DNA from: an uncultured Collinsella sp.
GTDB lineage: Bacteria; Actinomycetota; Coriobacteriia; Coriobacteriales; Coriobacteriaceae
Direction: 5' to 3'
NCBI GenBank assembly: GCA_900540935.1
Contig: UQHW01000002.1
Location: forward strand, 49,498 to 113,497
DNA length: 64,000 bases
Shown here: positions 17,153 to 25,789 of the stretch, one piece after another
Layout of the letters: each line of letters starts with the position of its first letter
Position numbering within the stretch: position 1 is the stretch's first letter
Translations under genes and position numbers: made by a program
The notes under the pieces: model-generated
What the model was told of the DNA's origin: nothing
Database searches by the model: none
Seen by the model: the letters and a program-made list of their open reading frames with translations, nothing else

Positions 17153-18673
17153 GTGAGAGAGGAGAGCCCCCGACAAGGTATGAGGAGGCCCGACTCGGAC
17201 CGTGCTTCCTCACGTCGTACCACACCGCGTTCCAGCCGCGGCGGGCAGTCGTTTAGCGAACGCTATATTGCCGGCGTTCCCGCCCGTATCATGCGCCCCC
17301 GTTTGATATTCATGGCCTGCTTGTTTACCTTGGTATGCTTTGGCCTGCTGATGGTGTACTCGGCGTCTTCGGTCGAGGCGCTGCACGAGAATGGCTCGGC
17401 GACGTTTTTTCTGGGTCGACAGGCCGCGTTTGCCGTGGTCGGTGTTCTGGCGCTGATTGCCATCGTGCGCGTTTTGCCGGACAGCTGGTTTGGGGAGGAT
17501 GTGCTCAGGATCTTCCTCATAGGTATGATAGGGCTACTGTTTTTGGTGTTCTTGGTGGGCAGCGGCAGCCGTGGCGCCACGCGCTGGCTCAACATCGCCG
17601 GCATTCAGTTCCAGCCTTCCGAGTTTTTAAAGCCATTTGCCATTGCGTATTCGGCCATCATGCTTGACCGCTTCTTTTCGCCCGGTGGCAACATCAACGA
17701 ATTCCTTCGCAAGATGGGCATCTACCTGGGCATTTCGCTCTTTCTGATCTTTATCCAGCCCGATTTCGGTACTGTCCTGATCATCCTGTTGACCCTCATG
17801 TGCATGGCGTTGTTTGCGGGTCTCGACCCCAGATTTATCATCGGCGTGATAATCTTCGGTATTCTCGTGATCGTGATTGCGCTTGTCGCAGAGCCGTACC
17901 GTATGGTGCGTATTCAGGTTGCCTTGAACCCTTGGGCCGACGAGTATGGTGATGGCTATCAGGCCACGCTTGCCATCATGGCCTTTGCTTCGGGCGGTCT
18001 GTTCGGACGCGGCATTGGCAACTCAACCATGAAGTACTCGTATCTGCCCGAGGCGCACAATGACTACATCTTGGCCATCATTGGCGAGGAAGTCGGTTTT
18101 GTCGGAACCGTGCTGTTCTTCTTGGTGTTTGCGATGCTGATCTACTCGGCGTTTCGCATTGCCGAGCAGGCGACCGATCGTCGGGGCGCGCTCATGGCGT
18201 CTGGCTCCGCGGTCATTCTCGCGGTGCAGTTTTTGATTAACGCGCTGGGCATCCTCAACGTGTTTCCCATGACGGGCAAACCGTTGCCGTTTATTAGCTA
18301 CGGCGGTTCGTCGATTATCGTGTCGCTTATGCTTGCCGGGCTGATCCTGCGCGTTTCGTACGAGAGCGCCCGCCGCGATGAGTATGATCGCCGCCGTGAG
18401 AGCTTTGCCGTTATGGATGAGAGCACCGCCGGCGTGGCCCATGTGCGCGGTGAACGACCTTCGCGTAGCGGCTTTACCGTTCTGGATGGCTCTGCGACCG
18501 AGTCGGCAGCCCGCCCGCGTCAGCGAACGGCTCCGCAAGGTCGTCCTCAGCGCCCCACTCCTCGCAATGCGGGCGGCGGATATAATCGAATCGATTTGAA
18601 CTCGGACCCGTCGGCGCGTCTGCGTACCGACGACCAGGGACCGCGTGTACGAAGGGACTACCATGACCGATAA
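17153..18673 (+). CDS. ftsW: Septal peptidoglycan polymerase FtsW (SEDS family)
   Basis: Polymerises lipid II at the septum with the PBP partner. 506 residues: a basic N-tail of about 45, ten membrane segments between about 50 and 400, and a basic tail of about 95. SEDS landmarks include YLPEAHNDYILAIIGEE and the late GKPLPFISYGGSS. The C-tail carries two similar short motifs, ESFAVMDEST and SGFTVLDGSAT, an internal duplication not usual for FtsW. The start is GTG 17153, nine bases after murD; the sequence GGGGTTGCG precedes it. The last 11 bases overlap murG. Confidence 0.95.
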   Translation: MREESPRQGMRRPDSDRASSRRTTPRSSRGGQSFSERYIAGVPARIMRPRLIFMACLFTLVCFGLLMVYSASSVEALHENGSATFFLGRQAAFAVVGVLALIAIVRVLPDSWFGEDVLRIFLIGMIGLLFLVFLVGSGSRGATRWLNIAGIQFQPSEFLKPFAIAYSAIMLDRFFSPGGNINEFLRKMGIYLGISLFLIFIQPDFGTVLIILLTLMCMALFAGLDPRFIIGVIIFGILVIVIALVAEPYRMVRIQVALNPWADEYGDGYQATLAIMAFASGGLFGRGIGNSTMKYSYLPEAHNDYILAIIGEEVGFVGTVLFFLVFAMLIYSAFRIAEQATDRRGALMASGSAVILAVQFLINALGILNVFPMTGKPLPFISYGGSSIIVSLMLAGLILRVSYESARRDEYDRRRESFAVMDESTAGVAHVRGERPSRSGFTVLDGSATESAARPRQRTAPQGRPQRPTPRNAGGGYNRIDLNSDPSARLRTDDQGPRVRRDYHDR

Positions 18674-19778
18674 AATGACCGTTGCTATTGCAGCCGGCGG
18701 CACGGCAGGACACATCAACCCCGCGCTCGCCTTGGCCGAGGAGCTGCGTGACCGTGGCCACCACGTTGTGTTCGTGGGCCAGTCGCGCAAGCTCGAGGGT
18801 CGTCTGGTTCCCGAGGCTGGGTTTGATTTTGTGCCCATTACGGTCACGGGCTTCGACCGCTCCCGTCCTTGGACGGCGCTGACCTCGCTGTGGCGTGTCA
18901 ACAAGGCCAAACGTGCGCTCGCCAGTCATTTCTCAAAGGTCGGCAAGCCCGATGCCGCCATTGGTTTTGGTGCCTATGTCGAGGTTCCGCTGCTGGGGTG
19001 GTGCAAGGGCGCGGGCGTTCCGTATCTGCTGCATGAGCAGAACTCTGTTCCGGGCCTGGCCAACAAGATGATGAACTCCCACGCCGCCCGCGTGTGCATC
19101 TCGGTGCCGACAGCGCGTTCGGTCTTTGAGCGCGAAGGTGACCCTGGCCACGTGCTCATGACCGGCAACCCCGTACGTCGCTCGGTGATCGAGGGCGATC
19201 GCGCTCGCGGCCGCAAGGCACTTGGCGTTCCCGAGGACGCTACGCTGCTGCTCGTCTTTGGCGGTTCACTTGGCGCCCAGCACCTCAATGAGCGCGTGGT
19301 TTCGCTCAAAAACGAGCTGCTTTCGCGCAAGAACTTCTATGTGTTGCATTCGACGGGTGCCGACGGCTTTGAGGAGACCGAGCGCGCTTTGGCGCTGACG
19401 CCCGAGGAGGCGAAGCGTTACCGCGTCCAGCCATACATCGACAACATGGGCGATATGCTGGCTGCTGCCGATTTGGTGCTCTCGCGTTCGGGCGCATCGA
19501 GCGTGGCCGAGATCGCTGCGCTCGCCGTGCCTTCGGTGCTCGTGCCGTACCCGCATGCGACAGCCGACCACCAAACCACCAATGCCCGCTATCTGGTCGA
19601 CGCCGGGGCCGGCGTGCTCTGCGCCGATGCCGATATCGACGGTTCTGCCTTTGCCGATGAGCTGCTGCACCTGGTCGATGACGCGGCGGCACGCGACGCC
19701 ATGCGTCAGGCGGCGCGTGGTCTGGCTCAGGATAGGGCCGCCGCTCTTCTGGCGGATGCGGTAGAGGGTTTGCGTTAG
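18663..19778 (+). CDS. murG: UDP-GlcNAc:lipid I N-acetylglucosaminyltransferase
   Basis: Makes lipid II by adding GlcNAc to lipid I at the inner face of the membrane. 371 residues of GT-B fold. The glycine-rich loop AAGGTAGHINPALALAEEL at the N-terminus and the C-domain RSGASSVAEI and HATADHQTTNAR segments are typical. ATG 18663 is chosen since GAAGGGA precedes it by five bases; the upstream GTG 18645 has none. It overlaps the ftsW end by 11 bases. Confidence 0.97.
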   Translation: MTDKMTVAIAAGGTAGHINPALALAEELRDRGHHVVFVGQSRKLEGRLVPEAGFDFVPITVTGFDRSRPWTALTSLWRVNKAKRALASHFSKVGKPDAAIGFGAYVEVPLLGWCKGAGVPYLLHEQNSVPGLANKMMNSHAARVCISVPTARSVFEREGDPGHVLMTGNPVRRSVIEGDRARGRKALGVPEDATLLLVFGGSLGAQHLNERVVSLKNELLSRKNFYVLHSTGADGFEETERALALTPEEAKRYRVQPYIDNMGDMLAAADLVLSRSGASSVAEIAALAVPSVLVPYPHATADHQTTNARYLVDAGAGVLCADADIDGSAFADELLHLVDDAAARDAMRQAARGLAQDRAAALLADAVEGLR

Positions 19779-19875
19779 TTAGACGGGATATCGTCGGTCG
19801 CCCTCGCGCTGATGCGGTAGGTGCGGTACAGTTAACGGGTTACAGGCAGTGTTTACGCAAGGAGTACACGAGCAC

Positions 19876-21294
19876 ATGGCTGATTCCCAGACTGCAACCT
19901 CCGCGCCCGAGTTTAAGAGCGCCCACTTTATCGGTATCGGCGGCGCCGGCATGAGCGGCATCGCCCTCGTTCTGCACGAGCGTGGTTATGCCGTTACCGG
20001 CTCCGACCTTAAGACGTCACGTTATATCCGCCAGCTTACCCGCGCTGGTGTGAAGGTGCATGTGGGCCATGAGGCCGCCACGATCGACGAGGTCAAGCCC
20101 GACGTGGTTGTTGTCTCCACCGCTATTCCGGAGTCCAACCCTGAACTCGTGCGCGCTCGCGAGCTTGGTATTCCCGTGTGGCCCCGTGCCAAGATGCTCT
20201 CTGCTTTGGGCCACGGCTACACCACCGTCGCTGTTGCCGGCACGCATGGCAAGACCACCACGTCTTCGATGTGCGCCACCATGCTCGACCGCATGGGCCT
20301 GGATCCGAGCTTCTTGATCGGCGGCATCGTCGAGGGCTATGACACGAACGGCAAGAACGGCTCGGGCGACTACTTTGTCGCCGAGGCCGACGAGTCCGAC
20401 AGCTCCTTCCTGTTCCTGAACCCCAACGTGGTCATTGTGACCAACGTCGAGGCCGACCACCTCGATCACTACTCGGGTATCGAGGAGATCGAGGCAACTT
20501 TCGCCAAATTCATGAGCTTGGTGGGCGAGGACGGCACCGTCATCGTCTGCGGTGAGGACCCGCATCTGGTCGAGCTCGCCAAGTCGACGGGCCGTCACGT
20601 GCTTTCCTACGGCTTTGCCGAGAGCAACGACATCGTCTGCATGCACCCGGATGTCAAGGGCATCCAGAGCGACTTTATCGTTCGCTTTGAGGACGGCACT
20701 GAGCACGCTGTGGAGATCAAGAGCAATCCCGGTCGCCACAACATGCTCAACGCCACGGCGGTGCTCACCGTCGCCCATGTCCTGGGCCTTGACATCGACG
20801 CCGCCGCCAAGGCGCTCTCGAGCTTTGAGGGCGTCCGCCGTCGCTTTACCCACGTGGGCGATATCGATGGCATCACCGTGGTCGATGATTACGGCCATCA
20901 CCCCACCGAGATCAAGGCGACGCTTGCTGCTGCTTCGTCGCTGGGCTACAAGCACGTCGACGTCGTGTTCCAGCCGCACCGCTATTCGCGCCTGCAGGCC
21001 CTGTGCGACGACTTTGCCGATGCATTTGCCAATGCCGATAAACTGCTGCTGATTGATGTGTTCTCGGCTGGCGAGATGCCCATTCCGGGTGTCACCTCTA
21101 AGATGCTCGCCGATACCGTGCGCGCCAAGCATCCTGGCAAGGAGGTCGTGTACTGCTCCAGCCGTCTTGAGCTCAATCAGGAGCTCGAGCAGATGGTGGG
21201 CGAGGGCGACCTGCTGCTCACCATGGGTGCCGGTGACGTTACGACCGTCGGCCCCGAGTTCATTGAGTATCTGACTGCCAAGAAAGACGCTTAA
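19876..21294 (+). CDS. murC: UDP-MurNAc--L-alanine ligase
   Basis: First amino acid ligase of the peptidoglycan precursor pathway. 472 residues. The N-domain has FIGIGGAGMSGIALVL, the ATPase motif is GTHGKTTTSSM, and DDYGHHPTEIKATL marks the C-domain. ATG 19876 is preferred over the upstream in-frame GTG 19849 because AAGGAG lies 11 bases before it. A gap of 97 bases separates it from murG. Confidence 0.97.
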   Translation: MADSQTATSAPEFKSAHFIGIGGAGMSGIALVLHERGYAVTGSDLKTSRYIRQLTRAGVKVHVGHEAATIDEVKPDVVVVSTAIPESNPELVRARELGIPVWPRAKMLSALGHGYTTVAVAGTHGKTTTSSMCATMLDRMGLDPSFLIGGIVEGYDTNGKNGSGDYFVAEADESDSSFLFLNPNVVIVTNVEADHLDHYSGIEEIEATFAKFMSLVGEDGTVIVCGEDPHLVELAKSTGRHVLSYGFAESNDIVCMHPDVKGIQSDFIVRFEDGTEHAVEIKSNPGRHNMLNATAVLTVAHVLGLDIDAAAKALSSFEGVRRRFTHVGDIDGITVVDDYGHHPTEIKATLAAASSLGYKHVDVVFQPHRYSRLQALCDDFADAFANADKLLLIDVFSAGEMPIPGVTSKMLADTVRAKHPGKEVVYCSSRLELNQELEQMVGEGDLLLTMGAGDVTTVGPEFIEYLTAKKDA

Positions 21295-21299
21295 GTCTA

Positions 21300-22211
21300 A
21301 TGGGTCTGTTTAACGCCGTCATGGCGCTCTCGGGCATGATCGACACGGATGTGATCGAGGACGAGCGCCTTGCGCGTCATACGAGCTATCGTATCGGCGG
21401 CAAGGCCGACCTCTTTGTGACGTGCCATAGCTATCATGCCCTCCGCCGCGCCGTGGCGGTGCTCGATCGCGAGCAGGTGCCGTGGGTCATCATCGGCAAG
21501 GGCTCCAATCTGCTGGTTGCCGATGGCGGTTATCGCGGTGCCGTCATTTCGCTCGGACGTGAGTTTCAGCGCACGGTTGTTGCCGATGACGGTTGTACGC
21601 TGACGGTCGGTGCGGGCGTGATGTTTGCGCGCCTGGTCAACGATGCCCTGTCGCGTAGCCTCTCGGGCCTTGAGTTTGCCGTTGGCATCCCTGGCTCGGT
21701 TGGCGGTGCGATATCTATGAATGCAGGCACACGGACCGAGTGGATTGGCTCGCTGGTTGAGGATGTCGTAACGTTTGACCCGGCATCCGGTATCAAGCAT
21801 TATGCGGGGTCCGAGATCACTTGGGGCTACCGCGAATGTAGCCTTCCCCGCAATGAGATTATCCTCGAGTGCGTGCTCAAGCTTAAACCGGCGCCCAAGG
21901 CCGACATTCGCGAGCGCATGGAGCGGTACCTGACGAGGCGCAAGCGTACGCAGCCCATGGGTCGCGCATCCTGCGGGTCGGTCTTTCGCAACCCGCCCGA
22001 TGCGAGTGTGGGCAAGCTTATCGAGGATTGTGGATTAAAGGGTTTTTCGATTGGCGGCGCGGAAGTTTCGCCCGTTCACGCTAATTTTATCGTTAATAAC
22101 GGAACCGCCTCGGCCGATGACGTTGCCGCGGTTATCAGACATGTGCACGGAAAGGTGAGGGAGGCGTATGGCATCGAGCTCAGACCGGAAGTTAAATTCC
22201 TCGGCTTCTAG
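21300..22211 (+). CDS. murB: UDP-N-acetylenolpyruvoylglucosamine reductase
   Basis: An FAD-dependent enzyme that reduces UDP-GlcNAc-enolpyruvate to UDP-MurNAc. 303 residues, type II (short) MurB. The FAD-binding stretch PWVIIGKGSNLLVADGG, GIPGSVGGAISMNAG and the catalytic-region RASCGSVFRNPP are present. ATG 21300 starts five bases after murC with no clear ribosome site, so translation is probably coupled; ATG 21336 is an alternative. The end overlaps ftsQ by 44 bases. Confidence 0.96.
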   Translation: MGLFNAVMALSGMIDTDVIEDERLARHTSYRIGGKADLFVTCHSYHALRRAVAVLDREQVPWVIIGKGSNLLVADGGYRGAVISLGREFQRTVVADDGCTLTVGAGVMFARLVNDALSRSLSGLEFAVGIPGSVGGAISMNAGTRTEWIGSLVEDVVTFDPASGIKHYAGSEITWGYRECSLPRNEIILECVLKLKPAPKADIRERMERYLTRRKRTQPMGRASCGSVFRNPPDASVGKLIEDCGLKGFSIGGAEVSPVHANFIVNNGTASADDVAAVIRHVHGKVREAYGIELRPEVKFLGF

Positions 22212-23424
22212 AGCATCGAAACCCACCTTCCGCCGCGCCGGAGGGCGTTCCGGCGCGCCTGCCAAACCTCAACGCAATACCGTCGCGCACTCTAAGTCTG
22301 TCGGGCATGCTCGACAGACCAGTCGTCCGGTCGTCGGCTCTCAGCTCGGTAATCGTCCGGCCGCAAAAAAGTCCTCGCGTCCCTCGGTGACGTCAAAGCC
22401 TGTTATGGGCGCCAAGCCTGCCCGTCCCATGGCAACCCCCAAGCCCTCGACGGGAACTAAAGCGCCGCGTCCGAGTCGCACGCTGGGCGCATCGAAACCG
22501 CGCTCGCTGACATCGGTGCCGGCTACCGCCAAGAAGCCTTCGGGTAAAAAAGGCGTCAACCCGTTGTCTTCACTTAGGGCGATGGCAAATAAAACATCAG
22601 ACGCCGCTTCTGTCGTTACAGGCAAAGGCAAAATCGTGGGCGGCGTTTTGGCCGTCTTGGCCGTGCTCGTCGTCGTTGCTATCGTGGTGATTAACTCTGG
22701 ATTGTTTACCGCCACTGATATTCAGATTCAAGGCAGCGAGCATGTGACGAAGCACGATGCTATCCAGCTGATCGATTTGCCCGAGGGAACGTCGCTTTTT
22801 AACGTCGATCCCGACCAGATTACCGAGGACCTCAAGCAGAACCCGTGGGTCTCGGGCGTGGATGTCCAGCGTCAGTTCCCACATACGCTCATCATTACGC
22901 CGATGGAGCGCAAGGTCATCGCAATTGCCTATATCAGCTCCGATGACCTTGCCTGGGCCATCGGGGATGATGACACCTGGATCGCCCCGCTGTCGACGTC
23001 GGTCGAAGTGGACGACCAGGGCAACGTCATCACGACAGGGCAGGGCTCAAATACCTTGACCGGAATCGATGCCGCGCTGGCGCTCTCTAAGCATTATGGC
23101 GCGGTGTTGTTGACTGATGTCTCGGCGGATGTCGCTCCGGTTTCCGGCCAGGCAGTGAGCTCCAAGGCCGTTAAGGCCGGCTTGGATTATGTGCGTGGTT
23201 TTTCGAGCGAGTTCTTGGAACAGGTCAAGGATATTTCCACGCCTTCGGTCGAAGCCATTTCGGCAAACCTCAATAACGGCATTGAGGTGTCGCTGGGCGA
23301 TTCGGACGATATCGCCAAGAAGGAACGCGTAGTCACCAAGTTGCTTTCGCAGGTAGAGGGCGTAACGTATATCAATGTGCGCTCTCCGGGCAACTACACA
23401 TTTAGGAATGCTCCGACCTCGTAG
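22168..23424 (+). CDS. ftsQ: Cell division protein FtsQ/DivIB
   Basis: A single-pass divisome scaffold that links FtsL/FtsB to FtsWI. 418 residues, long for the family because of a basic, Pro/Ser/Lys-rich cytoplasmic tail of about 155 residues. One membrane segment (about 157-178) is followed by a POTRA domain starting TATDIQIQGSEHVTKHDAIQ and a beta domain. GAGGGAGGC before ATG 22168 supports the start even though it lies inside murB. No ftsA separates it from ftsZ. Confidence 0.9.
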   Translation: MASSSDRKLNSSASRASKPTFRRAGGRSGAPAKPQRNTVAHSKSVGHARQTSRPVVGSQLGNRPAAKKSSRPSVTSKPVMGAKPARPMATPKPSTGTKAPRPSRTLGASKPRSLTSVPATAKKPSGKKGVNPLSSLRAMANKTSDAASVVTGKGKIVGGVLAVLAVLVVVAIVVINSGLFTATDIQIQGSEHVTKHDAIQLIDLPEGTSLFNVDPDQITEDLKQNPWVSGVDVQRQFPHTLIITPMERKVIAIAYISSDDLAWAIGDDDTWIAPLSTSVEVDDQGNVITTGQGSNTLTGIDAALALSKHYGAVLLTDVSADVAPVSGQAVSSKAVKAGLDYVRGFSSEFLEQVKDISTPSVEAISANLNNGIEVSLGDSDDIAKKERVVTKLLSQVEGVTYINVRSPGNYTFRNAPTS

Positions 23425-23623
23425 CGCTGGTTGATGCTTTGTTGAGGGGCCATACCACGCCGTTTATCTGGTTTGTTTGGTTTTCACGGTCAATTATTTG
23501 ACTGATACGTTCATAATGTGCAACCATAATACGGTTTACCTTTGCATTTACTTTCAACCTGAAGGTTAATGTGCGCAGGGGTCGACCCATGCTATGGCTA
23601 TAACCTTTGTTCGGAGGACCGAC

Positions 23624-24778
23624 ATGCACGAGACAGAGATCAACAACTACCTTGCCGTCATTAAGGTGGTCGGCGTCGGCGGCGGCGGTACCAACGCGGT
23701 TAATCGAATGATCGAAGAGGGCATCCGCGGCGTCGAGTTTGTTGCCATCAACACCGATGCTCAGGCGCTCGCGATCTCTGATGCCGATATCAAGGTGCAC
23801 ATCGGCACCGACCTTACCCGCGGCCTGGGCGCCGGCGCCAACCCCGAGGTTGGCCGCAAGGCTGCCGATGAGTCCCGCGACGACATTGCCGAGGCGCTCG
23901 CTGGCGCCGACATGGTGTTCATCACCTGCGGCGAGGGCGGTGGCACCGGTACCGGCGCTGCTCCCATCGTTGCCGATATCGCGATGAACGAGGTCGGTGC
24001 GCTGACCGTCGCCGTCGTGACCAAGCCCTTCACCTTCGAGGGCCGCAAGCGCAAGAAGAGCGCCGAGGAGGGCATTAAGACCCTCTCCGATTGCGTCGAC
24101 ACCATGATCGTCATCCCTAACGATAAGCTGCTCGACATCGCCGAGAAGAAGACCACCATGCTCGAGGCCTTCGCGATTGCCGATGGCGTCCTTTCCCAGG
24201 GCACCCAGGGCATCACCGACCTCATCACCGTCCCCGGTATCATCAACCTGGACTTCGCCGATGTTAAGACCATCATGAAGCAGGCCGGTACCGCCATGAT
24301 GGGTATCGGTACCTCTTCTGGGGATACCCGTGCCGTCGACGCTGCCCAGCAGGCCATCTCCAGCCCGCTGCTCGAGAGCTCCATCGATGGTGCCACACGC
24401 GTGTTGCTCTCCATCGCCGGTTCCAAGGACCTGGGCATCCAGGAGATCAGCGACGCCGCCGACGTTGTCGCCAACGCCGTCGACCCCGAGGCCAACATCA
24501 TCTTCGGTACCGTTGTCGACGAGTCCCTGGGCGATCAGGTGCGTATCACCGTCATCGCTACGGGCTTCTCCGACTCCAACGTTAACCGTCAGGACGAGCT
24601 CTTTGCTGCTCAGCAGTCTCAGAGCAAGGCCGCTGCCTCCGCTGAGCCGCAGCGCACCGCTCCGGCCACCAGCCCGGCTCAGGCCGCTCCGACCCGCAAC
24701 GTCGGTGGCACCGAGCTTCCTAACTTCGGCAACGATCAGTTCGAGCTTCCCGACTTCCTGAAGCGCGGTAGCTTCTAA
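23624..24778 (+). CDS. ftsZ: Cell division GTPase FtsZ
   Basis: A tubulin homologue that assembles the Z-ring. 384 residues with KVVGVGGGGTNAVNRMI at the nucleotide site, the tubulin signature GGGTGTG near residue 107, a Ser/Ala/Pro-rich linker from about 325, and the conserved C-terminal peptide ELPDFLKRGSF that binds SepF. The start ATG 23624 has GGAGG six bases upstream; the earlier in-frame ATG 23594 has no site. The 199-base gap before it contains TTGACT (23498) and CATAAT boxes (23512, 23525), suggesting its own promoter, although none of the spacings is ideal. Confidence 0.98.
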   Translation: MHETEINNYLAVIKVVGVGGGGTNAVNRMIEEGIRGVEFVAINTDAQALAISDADIKVHIGTDLTRGLGAGANPEVGRKAADESRDDIAEALAGADMVFITCGEGGGTGTGAAPIVADIAMNEVGALTVAVVTKPFTFEGRKRKKSAEEGIKTLSDCVDTMIVIPNDKLLDIAEKKTTMLEAFAIADGVLSQGTQGITDLITVPGIINLDFADVKTIMKQAGTAMMGIGTSSGDTRAVDAAQQAISSPLLESSIDGATRVLLSIAGSKDLGIQEISDAADVVANAVDPEANIIFGTVVDESLGDQVRITVIATGFSDSNVNRQDELFAAQQSQSKAAASAEPQRTAPATSPAQAAPTRNVGGTELPNFGNDQFELPDFLKRGSF

Positions 24779-24804
24779 GTCGTTCTTTGCATTGTTGTGC
24801 ACAG

Positions 24805-24833
24805 GGGCGTGTCCGTATGGACGCGCCCTTTTT
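24805..24833 (+). terminator. Rho-independent terminator ending the dcw cluster
   Basis: A 10-bp stem (24805-24814 with 24819-24828, one G-U pair), a GTAT loop and five T. pgeF therefore starts a new transcript. Confidence 0.9.
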
Positions 24834-24865
24834 ATTTCGACTTTGTAAACTAGAACCTCCAATCT

Positions 24866-24883
24866 CTTTACGTTCCCTTTACG
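24866..24883 (+). promoter_or_regulatory. Tandem 7-nt repeat resembling a Pho box
   Basis: CTTTACG-TTCC-CTTTACG is two identical 7-mers with a 4-base spacer (period 11), the geometry of PhoB/PhoP operators, placed about 105 bases before pgeF-pstSCAB-phoU. The heptamer differs from the E. coli and Streptomyces consensus. TATCCT at 24904-24909 may be the -10 box. Confidence 0.5.
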
Positions 24884-24988
24884 ATTGCCTCCAGCGCAGC
24901 AGGTATCCTTTTAGAGAAGTATGACAGCCGTATAAACGCGGGCTGTAGCGGCGATGCCGCGGTATTTGTGTTATTAGGAGGCTTTAGT

Positions 24989-25789
24989 ATGGCAGCACGT
25001 GCGGACAAAGTTTCGCGTGTCGACCATGATGGAGTTACGTTGGTGGAGGGCGCGACATCCGATGTTCGCTTTGCCTTCACCGAGCGCGCCGGTGGCGTTT
25101 CCGAAGATGCGTACTCCTCACTCAACTTGGGCTCGCATGTTGGCGATGATCCCTTTGCTGTTCAAGAAAATCGTCGCCGCGCACTCGAGGCTATGGGTGC
25201 CGCGGAGTGCGAGCACAACCTGCTCGTTCCCAATCAGGTCCATGGTGACCATATCGTTGCGGTGACCTCGAATGGCGCCGATGACCTTGAGGACGTCCGC
25301 GAGCAGATTGCCGCGGGCTGCGATGCCATCGTCTGTACGGCGCATAACGTGCCCGTGCTGCTCTGCTTTGCCGACTGCGTTCCCGTGGTGCTGGTGGCCC
25401 CTGGCGGATTTGCCGTGGTGCACTCCGGTTGGAAGGGCACGATTGCACGTATTTCTGCCAAGGCGTGCCAGGCGCTTTGCGATGCTGCCGGCTGCGATGC
25501 GGGCGACGTTTCCGCCTATATCGGCCCCCATATCTTGGGTGACGAATATGAGGTATCCCAGGAACTCATGGATCGCTTTGCCGCCGAGTTCTCTTGCATC
25601 GATGCGAGTACCTCTCGCATGCTCGATCTTTCCGCTGCCATTCGCGAGGCGCTGGTAGATGTCGGTGTCGACGCGGATGATATCGTGGATACCCAGCTTT
25701 CGACCGTGCGTCAGAACGACCGCTTTTATTCCTACCGTAACGAGGACGGCACCTGTGGGCGCCATGCTGCGATCGGCGTGATGCTATGA
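24989..25789 (+). CDS. pgeF: Multicopper-oxidase-like (laccase-domain) purine nucleoside phosphorylase
   Basis: YfiH/YlmD/LACC1 family, 266 residues. Family members act on purine nucleosides and, in some bacteria, correct peptidoglycan precursors; which applies here is unknown. The metal-site residues are in LVPNQVHGDH, CFADCVPVVL and VVHSGWKGT. ATG 24989 follows GGAGG by seven bases. Actinobacteria and Firmicutes typically have this gene right after ftsZ and followed by yggS-sepF, but here its stop codon overlaps pstS (ATGA, 25786-25789), joining it to the phosphate operon. Confidence 0.92.
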   Translation: MAARADKVSRVDHDGVTLVEGATSDVRFAFTERAGGVSEDAYSSLNLGSHVGDDPFAVQENRRRALEAMGAAECEHNLLVPNQVHGDHIVAVTSNGADDLEDVREQIAAGCDAIVCTAHNVPVLLCFADCVPVVLVAPGGFAVVHSGWKGTIARISAKACQALCDAAGCDAGDVSAYIGPHILGDEYEVSQELMDRFAAEFSCIDASTSRMLDLSAAIREALVDVGVDADDIVDTQLSTVRQNDRFYSYRNEDGTCGRHAAIGVML

